A stretch of 9,954 nucleotides of DNA from Thermoplasmata archaeon (GCA_030040755.1 JASHTC010000020.1:1-9954), one strand, 5' to 3'; shown: positions 1 through 5,993, counted from the first letter of the stretch. Translations and numbers: made by a program. Notes: a model not told the origin generated them from the sequence alone.

Positions 1-285
1 CGAGAGCTCCACGTCCCGCTCCTCGGCCTCGTCGAAAACATGTCGTGGATCGCGTGCCCCCACTGCGGCAAACAGATCGACCTGTTCGGTCCGGGACGGG
101 TCACGAAGATCGCCGAGGAATACGGGATCCCGGTGCTGGGCCGCCTCCCAGTCGTTCCGGCGGTGAGCGAGCTCGGCGACACCGGACACGTCGACGAACA
201 CACCTCGCCGGTCGTCACGGCGCTCGGCGCCGCGTTCGAGAAGGCCGTCGCCGAGGTCACGGCGGGGTCGACGACCGTCCTGTAA
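1..285 (+). CDS. Mrp/NBP35-family Fe-S cluster carrier ATPase, C-terminal part (5' truncated)
   Basis: The reading frame is open from base 1 and ends at TAA 283-285, so the gene starts before the window. What remains (94 residues) is the C-terminal part of an Mrp/ApbC/NBP35 P-loop ATPase, which in this family binds and transfers iron-sulfur clusters to apoproteins in the cytosol. Diagnostic features are the stretch reading GLVENMSW, directly followed by a CPHC (CxxC) pair, the cysteines that bridge a cluster between two subunits, then GIPVLGRLPVVPAVSELGD, the typical closing segment. The Walker A and deviant Walker motifs lie outside the window and cannot be checked. The ATG at 40 is an internal Met of the conserved motif, not a start. 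The last 29 bases overlap the end of the converging TraB-like gene. I am sure of the family but not of the exact member. Confidence 0.92.
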   Translation, partial: RELHVPLLGLVENMSWIACPHCGKQIDLFGPGRVTKIAEEYGIPVLGRLPVVPAVSELGDTGHVDEHTSPVVTALGAAFEKAVAEVTAGSTTVL

Positions 286-976
286 CCTCGCGAAGGCGGG
301 AGAACGGGATCACTTCGACCGCCACCCCCCGCCGTCCGAGCGCCGACGCGAGCCCGGGGAGGTGGGCATCCCCCACGACCGCGGCGATCCGGCCGAATCC
401 TCGGACCCGCAGCTCGGTGAGCCGGTCTGCCATGTGCTCGTTCCGCTCGTCCAGGAGGACCCGGGCCATCGTCGGGCTCGCCTGGCGCAGCGCGCTCGTG
501 TACTCCTCCGGGGCCGTCGCGTACCGGTCGACCTGGCGCTGGACGAGCCGGCTCGGCACGAAGAGCGCGAGGACCGCCCCCACGAGGAGTTGGACTCGCT
601 CCTTGTACGGCATGCTCTGGAGGAGCCGCAGCACCGTGAACCGGATCGGGTCGTCGATCAGGAACAGCGGCAGCTGGCGCTCCTGGGCGACCATCGCGGC
701 GACCTTCATCTCGGCGCCCGCCTCGCCGCCCCCGATCTCGGCCCCGAGCCGACGCTGGAGCACCCCCCAGAGGCGGGTGACGAACGGAAGACCCTCGGCG
801 GGGCGTCGACCTCCGGGCGGAGGGTGGAGCAGGCCGGCGGCCCGCTCGGGGTCCAGCTCCACCGCGACGCCGTCGAGCACCCGGTCTCCGAGGACCGTCC
901 GGAGCGCGAGCTCGAGGTCGACCACGTGGGCCGCCCCGAGGAGCAGCACCGGGGCCTCGGTCGTCCGGGCGAACAT
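257..976 (-). CDS. TraB/PrgY/GumN-family protein, compact form
   Basis: A 239-residue TraB-domain protein. Visible family landmarks, numbered from the ATG at 976: the N-terminal strand and motif GAAHVV (14-19), the acidic strand ELDPER (40-45), the MKVAAM helix (90-95), DDPIR (108-112), the DERNEHMADRL helix (176-186) and GDAHLPGL near the C-terminus (202-209). TraB/PrgY proteins are known for pheromone shutdown in enterococci; related domains are predicted to be metalloprotease-like (Tiki, EreA superfamily). The archaeal function is unknown. Many archaeal members carry C-terminal membrane helices; here the only hydrophobic stretch is internal (about 129-141) and the chain ends with a short polar tail, so it may be soluble or peripheral. 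A GTG at 979 directly precedes the ATG and could be the start instead. Its 3' end overlaps the Mrp gene by 29 bases in convergent orientation. Confidence 0.82.
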   Translation of the reverse strand: MFARTTEAPVLLLGAAHVVDLELALRTVLGDRVLDGVAVELDPERAAGLLHPPPGGRRPAEGLPFVTRLWGVLQRRLGAEIGGGEAGAEMKVAAMVAQERQLPLFLIDDPIRFTVLRLLQSMPYKERVQLLVGAVLALFVPSRLVQRQVDRYATAPEEYTSALRQASPTMARVLLDERNEHMADRLTELRVRGFGRIAAVVGDAHLPGLASALGRRGVAVEVIPFSRLREVTGRSSTPP

Positions 977-1031
977 CACGACAACGAGCCGCTAGCTCGG
1001 TAAGGCCCTTTGCGCCCCGCGGTCAACAACT

Positions 1032-1040
1032 CCCAAATAC
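1032..1040 (+). promoter_or_regulatory. Weak TATA-like box for the 100-residue protein gene
   Basis: CCCAAATAC is an A/T patch in GC-rich surroundings, centred about 26 bases before the ATG at 1063. That is the spacing expected if the transcript starts at or near the start codon. The match to the archaeal box A is poor, so this is a positional inference. Confidence 0.4.
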
Positions 1041-1062
1041 GGGTGCCCGGTGCGCCGGCCGT

Positions 1063-1365
1063 ATGCCGTGGACGATCTACTCCGTTCCCTCCGCGAAGCG
1101 CGCCGAGCTCGACACGGCCCTCAAGGACGACGTGGTGTCGCGGCAGAGCCAGAAGGTCCGGGACGCCTCCGCGATGGGCGGTCCCTCGGACCGGCTCTAC
1201 GTGCTCGTCGAGGGCTCGACCGAGGGCGTGCAGCAGGCCGAGACCCTCCTCGCCGGGGTCGGGGAGAAGCTCCCCGCGTCGGAGGGCACCGCGCTCCACC
1301 AGCGGTTCAAGGACGAGGAGGAGGCCGCCTCCTCCGGAATGGGGCTGTTCTTCACGGAAGGCTAG
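1063..1365 (+). CDS. Small hypothetical protein, 100 aa
   Basis: I do not recognise this family. The 100-residue protein begins MPWTIY at an ATG that has a TATA-like patch about 26 bases upstream and no Shine-Dalgarno, fitting a leaderless mRNA. It has no signal peptide, membrane segment or cysteine. By eye it could form two beta-alpha units: strand 3-8, long charged helix about 11-30, strand RLYVLVEG (44-51), helix about 54-68. An acidic segment DEEEAA (84-89) and a hydrophobic, glycine-containing end GMGLFFTEG follow. The codon use resembles its neighbours, and the protein-like alternation of hydrophobic and charged residues argues that it is real. It ends 4 bases short of the converging GPN GTPase gene. 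It is single-gene, so context gives no functional hint. Confidence 0.75.
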   Translation: MPWTIYSVPSAKRAELDTALKDDVVSRQSQKVRDASAMGGPSDRLYVLVEGSTEGVQQAETLLAGVGEKLPASEGTALHQRFKDEEEAASSGMGLFFTEG

Positions 1366-1369
1366 TGGG

Positions 1370-2161
1370 CTACTCGCTCGACGGGGCGTGCGAAGGCTCG
1401 AGGTCCTCGCCGGCCCCGAACACCCGTTGGCAGGACTGGTAGAAGGCGTCGAGCCCCGTCCCCTCCTTGGCGGACGTGGGGACGAGCCCGAGGAGCGGTC
1501 CCAGGGCCTCGATCGCCCGGAACAGCTCGGTGGAGAGCTGCACGTCCGGGGTCGGGGTGTCCCGGGTCACGGCCTCGTAGAGGCGCTCCCGGTCCTCCGA
1601 CCACCCGGAGATCTCCTCGAGCTGGGCCGGGGTCAGGACGTCCGACTTCGCGAGGAGGTTCACCATCGGGAGGCGGAAGCGGAACTCGACCGTCGCGCTC
1701 AGCATGCTGAGCGAGATGAAGCCCCCCGGGTTGCGGGCGAGCGCCGGGTCGAACAGGAAGGCGATGGTCGAGCGGTCGCCGCCAAGCGCGTCCACGATCG
1801 CCTTCGACGCCTCGCGGAAGGCGAACAGCTCGATCTGGCCCGGAGTGTCCACGAGCACGTAGTCGGTCTTCAGCTCCGTGACCGCCTGCTTGATGTCGAA
1901 GATCTTGAGCGCGATCATGTCGGCAGCCGCGACCTGGGCCCCGTTCGGCCCGAGCCCGTACTCGTCCTGGATGTCGGCCAATCGGACCCACTCCCGCACG
2001 TCGACGTCCGGCTCGAACGTGGAGTCCTCGAGGCCAGGGTCGAGGTTGACGACCGTGGCGTCGTAGCCGGCGGCGTTCATCCACTCGGCGAAGGCCCGGA
2101 CGAACGTCGTCTTGCCGGCGCCGGCCGTGCCGGTGAAGTAGACGGTGCCCGGTTCCTCCAT
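1370..2161 (-). CDS. GPN-loop GTPase
   Basis: A 263-residue GTPase of the archaeal/eukaryotic GPN-loop family (Pyrococcus PAB0955 type; eukaryotic GPN1-3). It shows the P-loop GTAGAGKTT (11-19), NLDP (39-42), the family-defining Gly-Pro-Asn insert in GLGPNGA (69-75), G3 DTPGQIE (105-111), a G4-like AKSD (171-174; the first residue is Ala rather than the usual Asn, Thr or Ser) and a G5-like TSAKEG (229-234). Family members form dimers in which the GPN loop of one subunit reaches into the active site of the other. The eukaryotic ones help assemble and import RNA polymerases; the archaeal role is not settled. The C-terminal acidic and Ser/Pro tail (251-263) is probably disordered. It is the last gene of the S8e-SRP19 operon: its ATG follows the SRP19 stop codon with no base between, indicating coupled translation. 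Confidence 0.95.
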   Translation of the reverse strand: MEEPGTVYFTGTAGAGKTTFVRAFAEWMNAAGYDATVVNLDPGLEDSTFEPDVDVREWVRLADIQDEYGLGPNGAQVAAADMIALKIFDIKQAVTELKTDYVLVDTPGQIELFAFREASKAIVDALGGDRSTIAFLFDPALARNPGGFISLSMLSATVEFRFRLPMVNLLAKSDVLTPAQLEEISGWSEDRERLYEAVTRDTPTPDVQLSTELFRAIEALGPLLGLVPTSAKEGTGLDAFYQSCQRVFGAGEDLEPSHAPSSE

Positions 2162-2461
2162 CTACTTCTTGCCCCCAGCGGCACGGCGCCGGTGCAGCTC
2201 GGTCGCGAGGGCGCGGAGGAACGCGGCCTTCGTGGTGGTGCCGCGCTTCATCACCTTGATGCGCCCGAGGAAGAGAGCGGCGGCGCGGGGGTACTGCTTG
2301 TCCGCCTCGAGCGTCGCCTTGTAGCCGAGGTGCTGGGCCGCCGCGAGGATTTCCTCGGCGGTCAGGTCCGGGACGGTCAGGTCGACCGGCACCCGGCGGC
2401 CCTCGTCCCGGGACCGGCCCCGGCCGAGGTAGGAAGGGTACACGTAGAAGTGGTCGGGCAT
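2162..2461 (-). CDS. Signal recognition particle subunit SRP19
   Basis: The 99-residue protein matches archaeal SRP19. It has the N-terminal YVYPSYLGRGRSRDEGRRVP block, the GYKATLEADKQYPR block and GRIKVMKRG (67-75), followed by a Lys/Arg-rich C-terminus. SRP19 binds the tips of helices 6 and 8 of the SRP RNA and arranges the RNA so that SRP54 can bind, forming the particle that targets membrane and secreted proteins. Its length is normal for archaea, where it lacks the long eukaryotic extensions. The start at 2461 is supported by a GGAG about 9 bases upstream, in the 16-base gap after the S8e stop. It sits between S8e and the GPN GTPase in one transcription unit, a sensible grouping of translation and secretion functions. 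Confidence 0.95.
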   Translation of the reverse strand: MPDHFYVYPSYLGRGRSRDEGRRVPVDLTVPDLTAEEILAAAQHLGYKATLEADKQYPRAAALFLGRIKVMKRGTTTKAAFLRALATELHRRRAAGGKK

Positions 2462-2477
2462 CGGCCCGATCTCCGGC

Positions 2478-2870
2478 TCACGCCGACGGGGCGGGGAGTC
2501 GGACCCCGTTCAGGACCCCGTCCTGGCCGGGGCGCGAACGGACGCGAACGAGGCCGAGGTCGGTCTCGAGGATGGCCCCCTTCGTGATGATGTTCCGCTG
2601 GACGTAGTTCGGGTTCGCGGGGTTCTCCCGGACCGTGACGACCTTCGCGGCCTTCGTCGTCTTCGTGGCCGGGTCGTAGACGTTGATCACGTTGGAGGTG
2701 AGGATTCGCATCTTGCGGTTGCCGCCGCGGACCCGGTACTTTTTGGACGTACCCGCGCCGAGGACCGCGGTCTGCAGCTCCCGCGCGATCTCGTGGCGGC
2801 GTTTCTTGCGGATCGGTCGAAGGCGTCCGCCCGTGCGCTTACGACGGGAACGACCTTGCCAGATCCCCAT
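2478..2870 (-). CDS. rps8e: 30S ribosomal protein S8e
   Basis: A 130-residue basic protein that matches ribosomal protein S8e, found in archaea and eukaryotes but not bacteria. Landmarks are the N-terminal MGIWQGRSRRKRTGGRLRP (1-19), the RKKRRHEIARE helix (21-31), the glycine-rich RVRGGNRKMRIL (46-57), and the C-terminal GAILETDLGLVRVRSRPGQDG region (98-118). The protein is a structural component of the small ribosomal subunit. It is the first gene of a leftward operon with SRP19 and the GPN GTPase, 16 bases ahead of SRP19. A well-formed archaeal promoter lies at 2904-2918. Its spacing to the ATG suggests a short leader of about 12 bases that contains a GAGG just before the start. Confidence 0.97.
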   Translation of the reverse strand: MGIWQGRSRRKRTGGRLRPIRKKRRHEIARELQTAVLGAGTSKKYRVRGGNRKMRILTSNVINVYDPATKTTKAAKVVTVRENPANPNYVQRNIITKGAILETDLGLVRVRSRPGQDGVLNGVRLPAPSA

Positions 2871-2903
2871 GAGTCCTCGAGGGAGGTCGGTCGACCGGGG
2901 TGT

Positions 2904-2918
2904 CCTATAATACGTTTC
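2904..2918 (-). promoter_or_regulatory. BRE/TATA promoter of the S8e-SRP19-GPN operon
   Basis: Read on the minus strand this is GAAACGTATTATAGG: a purine-rich BRE-like GAAA followed by TATTATA. It is the strongest box A candidate in the window and stands out from the GC-rich background. It is centred about 39 bases upstream of the S8e ATG at 2870. That predicts a transcript start near 2882 and a short leader, unlike the leaderless spacing at other genes here. Confidence 0.7.
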
Positions 2919-3122
2919 TCGGCCGCGGGCCTTCGAAAAGGAGGGGGCTCGGCGTCTCCTCGACGGGCCTCTTGAAAACCGACCGGCGACCCCGGAGCGA
3001 TTCCATCCGGCCCGAACTCCGTAGACGAGACTTTCCGCGGAGATCGGGCCGGGCGCCAGCGAGGGCGGCGGCCCAAGGACGGCTACCCGAATAGGACGGA
3101 GGCCACGCGCCCGCCCACGGGT
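2919..3122. other. Gene-free interval between the S8e promoter and the small membrane protein gene
   Basis: About 200 bases with no convincing gene. Short open frames exist on both strands, but they are rich in Arg, Gly and Ser and lack start signals, which is typical of chance frames in GC-rich DNA. I looked for tRNA T-arm motifs and SRP RNA signatures and saw none. On the minus strand two short T runs (CTTTTC at 2935-2940 and GGTTTTC at 2983-2989) lie downstream of the small membrane protein gene and could end its transcript, since archaeal RNA polymerase stops at T-rich stretches. This is a weak inference. Confidence 0.4.
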
Positions 3123-3401
3123 CTACGCGCTGGCCGGAACCGGCCGTCTCCGGCTCCGTCGCTCGTGCCGCAGTAGGACTAGACCCCCAACAAGAACGAG
3201 GAGTCCGACAACGATGAACAGAACAGCGGTCGCGTAAAGCGCGTCGACCGGCGGGGGACCCGTGCCGCAGTCTGGCGCCGTCGTACAAGCGGCGGAGTTC
3301 CTCGCGTAGATGAGCTTCGCTTCAGTCGCCGCGCCGACCCAGTACAATCCGTACGCCAGCGAAGCGATTCCGGCGGGGATCAATACAAGGGAAAGGCGCA
3401 T
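3123..3401 (-). CDS. Small two-helix membrane protein, 92 aa
   Basis: I do not recognise the family. From the ATG at 3401 the protein has a first hydrophobic segment (about residues 3-23), a roughly 30-residue polar loop with two cysteines (39 and 45) and a Gly-Pro-Pro-Pro turn, a second long hydrophobic helix (about 55-78), and a strongly basic end, RHERRSRRR (78-86). By the positive-inside rule both ends face the cytoplasm and the loop is external. The two cysteines six residues apart could form a disulfide. An in-frame ATG at 3428 would add nine mostly polar residues; I prefer 3401 because the hydrophobic segment starts there and a CTTATGG box lies at 3425-3431, the leaderless distance. 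The frame stays open further upstream to 3569, but that part looks non-coding. Confidence 0.65.
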   Translation of the reverse strand: MRLSLVLIPAGIASLAYGLYWVGAATEAKLIYARNSAACTTAPDCGTGPPPVDALYATAVLFIVVGLLVLVGGLVLLRHERRSRRRPVPASA

Positions 3402-3482
3402 GACGATTTCACGGCGTTCTTGGACCATAAGGGTTCCCGCCGCCCGGGTCTTGAAAGCGGATCCGATGGCGTGAACACAGGT

Positions 3483-3498
3483 CCGTCGAAAACGACGG
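3483..3498 (-). terminator. Possible stem-loop terminator after the VOC gene
   Basis: A perfect inverted repeat: CCGTCG, four bases, CGACGG. Read on the minus strand the loop is TTTT. It lies about 70 bases past the stop codon of the VOC-fold gene and before the next minus-strand gene, where a transcript could end. Archaeal termination depends mainly on T runs rather than hairpins, so the call is tentative. Confidence 0.3.
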
Positions 3499-3565
3499 TC
3501 CGGTTTCAAAGCCCCCCCGCGGGCGGGCGAACCCGCGCCCGACGGAGCGGCCGCGGAACCGGGGA

Positions 3566-3940
3566 TCACCCCGCCGGATTCAACCAGAACTCATTGCCGT
3601 CCGGGTCGAGGAACCGGGCCACCCACCCCCACGGCAACTTCTTCGGCGGGAAGGAGAACCGAACGCCTCGGCGTTTCAGCCGGGCGCAGGTGCGCAGGAA
3701 CGGCTCGCTCGTGACGAGCAGGATGCCGGTGTTCCCCACTTCGGATTTCGGCGGCCGCTTGCCGGGGCGCCCTCCGACCTCGCAGAGGTGGAGACGAAAT
3801 CGGCCCGAACGGTCCCCCACCGTGGTCCAGTGCTCCGGTTCATCGTCAAAGACCCGCCAGCCCAGGGTCGCGACGTACCACTTCGCCGCCTTGCGTCGAT
3901 CGCGGACGGCCACCGCGGCGGAGACCGCTCGAATCCCCAT
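3566..3940 (-). CDS. VOC-superfamily (glyoxalase/bleomycin-resistance fold) protein
   Basis: The 124-residue single-domain protein has the paired beta-alpha-beta-beta-beta layout of the vicinal oxygen chelate superfamily. The first module opens MGIRAVSAAVAVRDRRKAAKWY followed by TLGW (the usual helix-and-turn for this fold). The closing module contains GWVARFLDPDGNEFWLNP (105-122), the classic C-terminal signature. Of the usual metal-binding positions I can see a His at 51 (LHL) and the Glu at 117 in GNEF, while the first-strand His is replaced by a small residue, so metal binding and reaction are uncertain. Candidates are lyase, dioxygenase or binding-protein functions; the sequence does not decide. 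The ATG at 3940 has an ACCTAAAT box about 29 bases upstream and no Shine-Dalgarno. It appears to be a single-gene transcript. Confidence 0.85.
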   Translation of the reverse strand: MGIRAVSAAVAVRDRRKAAKWYVATLGWRVFDDEPEHWTTVGDRSGRFRLHLCEVGGRPGKRPPKSEVGNTGILLVTSEPFLRTCARLKRRGVRFSFPPKKLPWGWVARFLDPDGNEFWLNPAG

Positions 3941-3964
3941 CGAAGAGGGTCCATCCCGTCGGAC

Positions 3965-3975
3965 GATTTAGGTTA
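3965..3975 (-). promoter_or_regulatory. TATA-like box for the VOC-fold gene
   Basis: On the minus strand the A/T patch reads TAACCTAAATC, centred about 29 bases before the ATG at 3940. It lies in the 59-base gap after the glucose dehydrogenase stop. The spacing fits leaderless transcription and a unit separate from the sugar operon. Confidence 0.5.
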
Positions 3976-3999
3976 GTGGCCCCCCTCGGGAGCGGAGGC

Positions 4000-5091
4000 T
4001 TACGACACGACCGTGAGCACGGTCTTCATCGAGCCGGAGATGCGGTCGGTGATCGCCGTCAGGAACTCCGCGAGCGGCCGCCGCGAGGTGATCACGGTCG
4101 CCAGGGCCCCGGGCCACTTCTCCTCGAACATCGTCATGTCGCGCAGCCCGGCCTCGAAGTAGCTCCGGTTCGCGTTCACCGAGCCGATGACCGCCTGGTT
4201 CTCAAGGACCACGTCGCGCAGCAACCGTCCCGCCTCGACCGACGTCGGCGGCTCGCTCGCGTCCGGGATCCCCGTGAGGACGAGCACGCTGTTCCGACCG
4301 AGCAGGTCGACCAGCCCGAAGTCGAGGCTGGTAGAGCCGGTCGCCTCGATCACGAGGTCGAACCGGTGCGCCCCGAGGGTGCCGAGTCCGTCGGCCACCG
4401 AGCGGTGCGTTGCACCGATCCGCGCGAGCAGGGCCGCCGCCGGGGTGCCCGCGCCGCGCCGGTCGATGGCGGTGACCTCGTAGCCCCGGACGCGAAGGAG
4501 GAAGGCGGCGAGGATCCCGACCGCTCCGGTTCCCGCGACCAGGGCCGCCGGCGGGGCGGTGGGCGGGTCGCCGGGCGTGTTCCCTCGCCGGTCGATCACC
4601 CGTTGACCCATGAAGACGGCCTTCTCAACGACCGACAGCGGCTCGAGCAGGACCGCCACGCCCCGCAGGGCCGTCGGGACGGGCACGAGGTACTCGGGGA
4701 GTTCGACGTACTGGTCGGCCATGAACCCATGGGCCCCCCCGATCCCGCGCTCGGTGAACTCACCGGTCTCGCACTGATCGGACTTGTTGGCCCGGCAGAA
4801 CCGGTCTTTGCCGCACCCCCGTCGGACCGTCGCGACCACGAGGGTGCCCGGGGCGAACCCGCCGACCCCGGAGGCGACCTCCCGGACGACGCCGAGGTTC
4901 TCGTGGCCGAGAATCAGGTACGGAGATCCCGGCGGGGCGCTGCCGTACCGACCGGCCACGATATCCCGGTCGGTCCCGCAGACCCCGCATTCGAGGACGT
5001 TCACCAAGACCGTACCGGGAGTGAGCGGGGGAGGCGGCACTTCTCCCAGGATCGCACCGGGCGCCGGCGGCCGAACGCAGACGGCCCGCAC
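4000..5091 (-). CDS. Glucose 1-dehydrogenase, zinc-dependent medium-chain type
   Basis: A 363-residue archaeal glucose dehydrogenase, which oxidises glucose (often also galactose) to the lactone with NAD(P)+ as the first step of the non-phosphorylative Entner-Doudoroff path. The start MRAVCVRPP lines up with the typical family start. Seen: catalytic zinc region CGVCGTD (Cys38) and GHE (His63, Glu64), structural zinc region with Cys93, Cys99 and Cys107, LLEPL (148-152), nucleotide loop GTGAVG (187-192), and NANRSYF (306-312) near the sugar site. The fourth usual structural cysteine, around 96, is Asp. After the second Rossmann strand comes Asp-Arg-Arg (210-212), mixing an NAD-type Asp with NADP-type arginines, so cofactor choice is open. 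I chose GTG 5091 because GAGGA lies 7 bases upstream; GTG 5097, overlapping the aldolase stop, is possible. It is the second gene of the operon, 2 bases after the aldolase. Confidence 0.93.
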   Translation of the reverse strand: MRAVCVRPPAPGAILGEVPPPPLTPGTVLVNVLECGVCGTDRDIVAGRYGSAPPGSPYLILGHENLGVVREVASGVGGFAPGTLVVATVRRGCGKDRFCRANKSDQCETGEFTERGIGGAHGFMADQYVELPEYLVPVPTALRGVAVLLEPLSVVEKAVFMGQRVIDRRGNTPGDPPTAPPAALVAGTGAVGILAAFLLRVRGYEVTAIDRRGAGTPAAALLARIGATHRSVADGLGTLGAHRFDLVIEATGSTSLDFGLVDLLGRNSVLVLTGIPDASEPPTSVEAGRLLRDVVLENQAVIGSVNANRSYFEAGLRDMTMFEEKWPGALATVITSRRPLAEFLTAITDRISGSMKTVLTVVS

Positions 5092-5093
5092 GG

Positions 5094-5993
5094 TCACTTC
5101 CTCAGGAACGGCGCCAGGCGCGGCTTGAGCGGGTCGAGCCGGGCCCGTACGGCGGCCGCTTCGTCCGGGGAGAGCGGGTCGTACGGCGCCCGGTATCCCA
5201 CCTCCGCCCCCCACAGCTCGGCCGCGAGGAACTTGTCGACCGAGGGAAACGGCGCGGCATGGGAGACCGCGACCAGCTCGTTGACCAGGGTCTGGCACTC
5301 GGACGCCCGGCTGGCCTCCCCGGCCCGGGCGGCCCGCACGAGCTCGACGCAGAGGCGGGGGACGAGGTTCGCTATCCCCATCACCCCTCCCGAAGCGCCC
5401 CGGCGGATCGCCTCGGCGACGAGCGCATCGTCGCCGGGCAGGACCGCAAACTCGGAAGGCGCTCCGGAGAGGAACGCCGCGACGCTGTCGATGCTCCCGG
5501 CGGTATCCTTCACGCCCGCGACCACCCCGTCCTGGCCCAGCCGATGCACGAGCGCCGGTGGGAGAGCGTAGCCGACGAGGGAGGGGATGTTGTAGGCGAG
5601 GAGCGGCACCGAGACGGCGGCGCGGATCGCCCGATAGTACCGCTCGATCGCAGGGAGGCTCGGGTGAAGGTAGTACGGAGGGACCGCGACGACCGCCGCG
5701 GCGCCCAGCCCCTCCGCCTCCTCCGCATAGGCGACCGCACGGCGGGTCGAGGGCGCCCCGCATCCGACCCAGACATCGGTCGGCCCGACGGCGCTCTCGA
5801 TGACGTTCTCGAGGAGGCGTCCCCGCTCCGCGTCGTCGACGAGCGGAAACTCTCCGAGGGAGCCCAGCGCGAACAGGTGGTCGACCTTCGCCTCGGAGAG
5901 CGTGCGGGCGAACTTGGCGTTCTTTCCCGTGTCGAGCGCTCCGTCGTCGGCGAAGAGGGTGGGAACGGGGACCGACAGACCAGACGGTTTCAT
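5094..5993 (-). CDS. 2-keto-3-deoxygluconate aldolase-like enzyme (DapA/NAL superfamily)
   Basis: The 299-residue protein belongs to the class I Schiff-base aldolase family that includes dihydrodipicolinate synthase, N-acetylneuraminate lyase and archaeal KDG aldolase. Seen: the substrate-carboxylate loop ALGSLGEFP (42-50), PPYY (105-108), the catalytic Tyr134 in AYNIPS, and the Schiff-base lysine Lys162 in GVKDTAG. The full (beta/alpha)8 barrel and C-terminal helices are present (normal length). Sequence alone does not separate KDG aldolase from DHDPS. I favour KDG aldolase because the next gene, 2 bases on, is glucose dehydrogenase; together they provide the oxidising step and the cleavage of KDG to pyruvate and glyceraldehyde. 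The ATG at 5993 is about 28 bases from the GAGAAATTAAGC box. A GGGGGAGG just before the ATG is too close to be an ordinary ribosome site. Confidence 0.88.
   Translation of the reverse strand: MKPSGLSVPVPTLFADDGALDTGKNAKFARTLSEAKVDHLFALGSLGEFPLVDDAERGRLLENVIESAVGPTDVWVGCGAPSTRRAVAYAEEAEGLGAAAVVAVPPYYLHPSLPAIERYYRAIRAAVSVPLLAYNIPSLVGYALPPALVHRLGQDGVVAGVKDTAGSIDSVAAFLSGAPSEFAVLPGDDALVAEAIRRGASGGVMGIANLVPRLCVELVRAARAGEASRASECQTLVNELVAVSHAAPFPSVDKFLAAELWGAEVGYRAPYDPLSPDEAAAVRARLDPLKPRLAPFLRK
5099..5103 (-). promoter_or_regulatory. Ribosome binding site that decides the glucose dehydrogenase start
   Basis: GAGGA on the minus strand lies within the last codons of the aldolase gene. It is 7 bases before GTG 5091 but only 1 base before GTG 5097, which favours 5091 and suggests translational coupling of the two enzymes. 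Confidence 0.55.

Noticed and set aside
45..995. Open frames on the plus strand across the TraB-like gene
   Set aside because: They run opposite the TraB protein, which has clear family motifs; their translations are Arg/Ser-rich noise.
1010..2587. A 525-codon open frame on the plus strand across the S8e-SRP19-GPN region
   Set aside because: It is antisense to three firmly identified genes, and its translation is Arg/Gly/Glu-rich with no recognisable domain. High GC removes stop codons from the opposite strand and produces such frames.
2890..3040. Possible RNase P RNA fragment on the minus strand (a GGAAAGTC near 3031-3038 and GAGAAACG...TTATAGG near 2904-2920)
   Set aside because: The two pieces vaguely recall conserved regions CR I and CR IV/V, but they are only about 130 bases apart, lack the other conserved regions, and the second is better explained as the S8e promoter. 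A covariance-model search would settle it.
2919..3122. tRNA or SRP RNA gene in the largest gap
   Set aside because: No T-arm GTTCRA-type motif with a pairing stem and no SRP helix 8 signature on either strand.
3976..5571. A 531-codon open frame on the plus strand opposite glucose dehydrogenase and the aldolase
   Set aside because: Antisense shadow of two well-supported enzymes; composition is low-complexity and no motif is visible.
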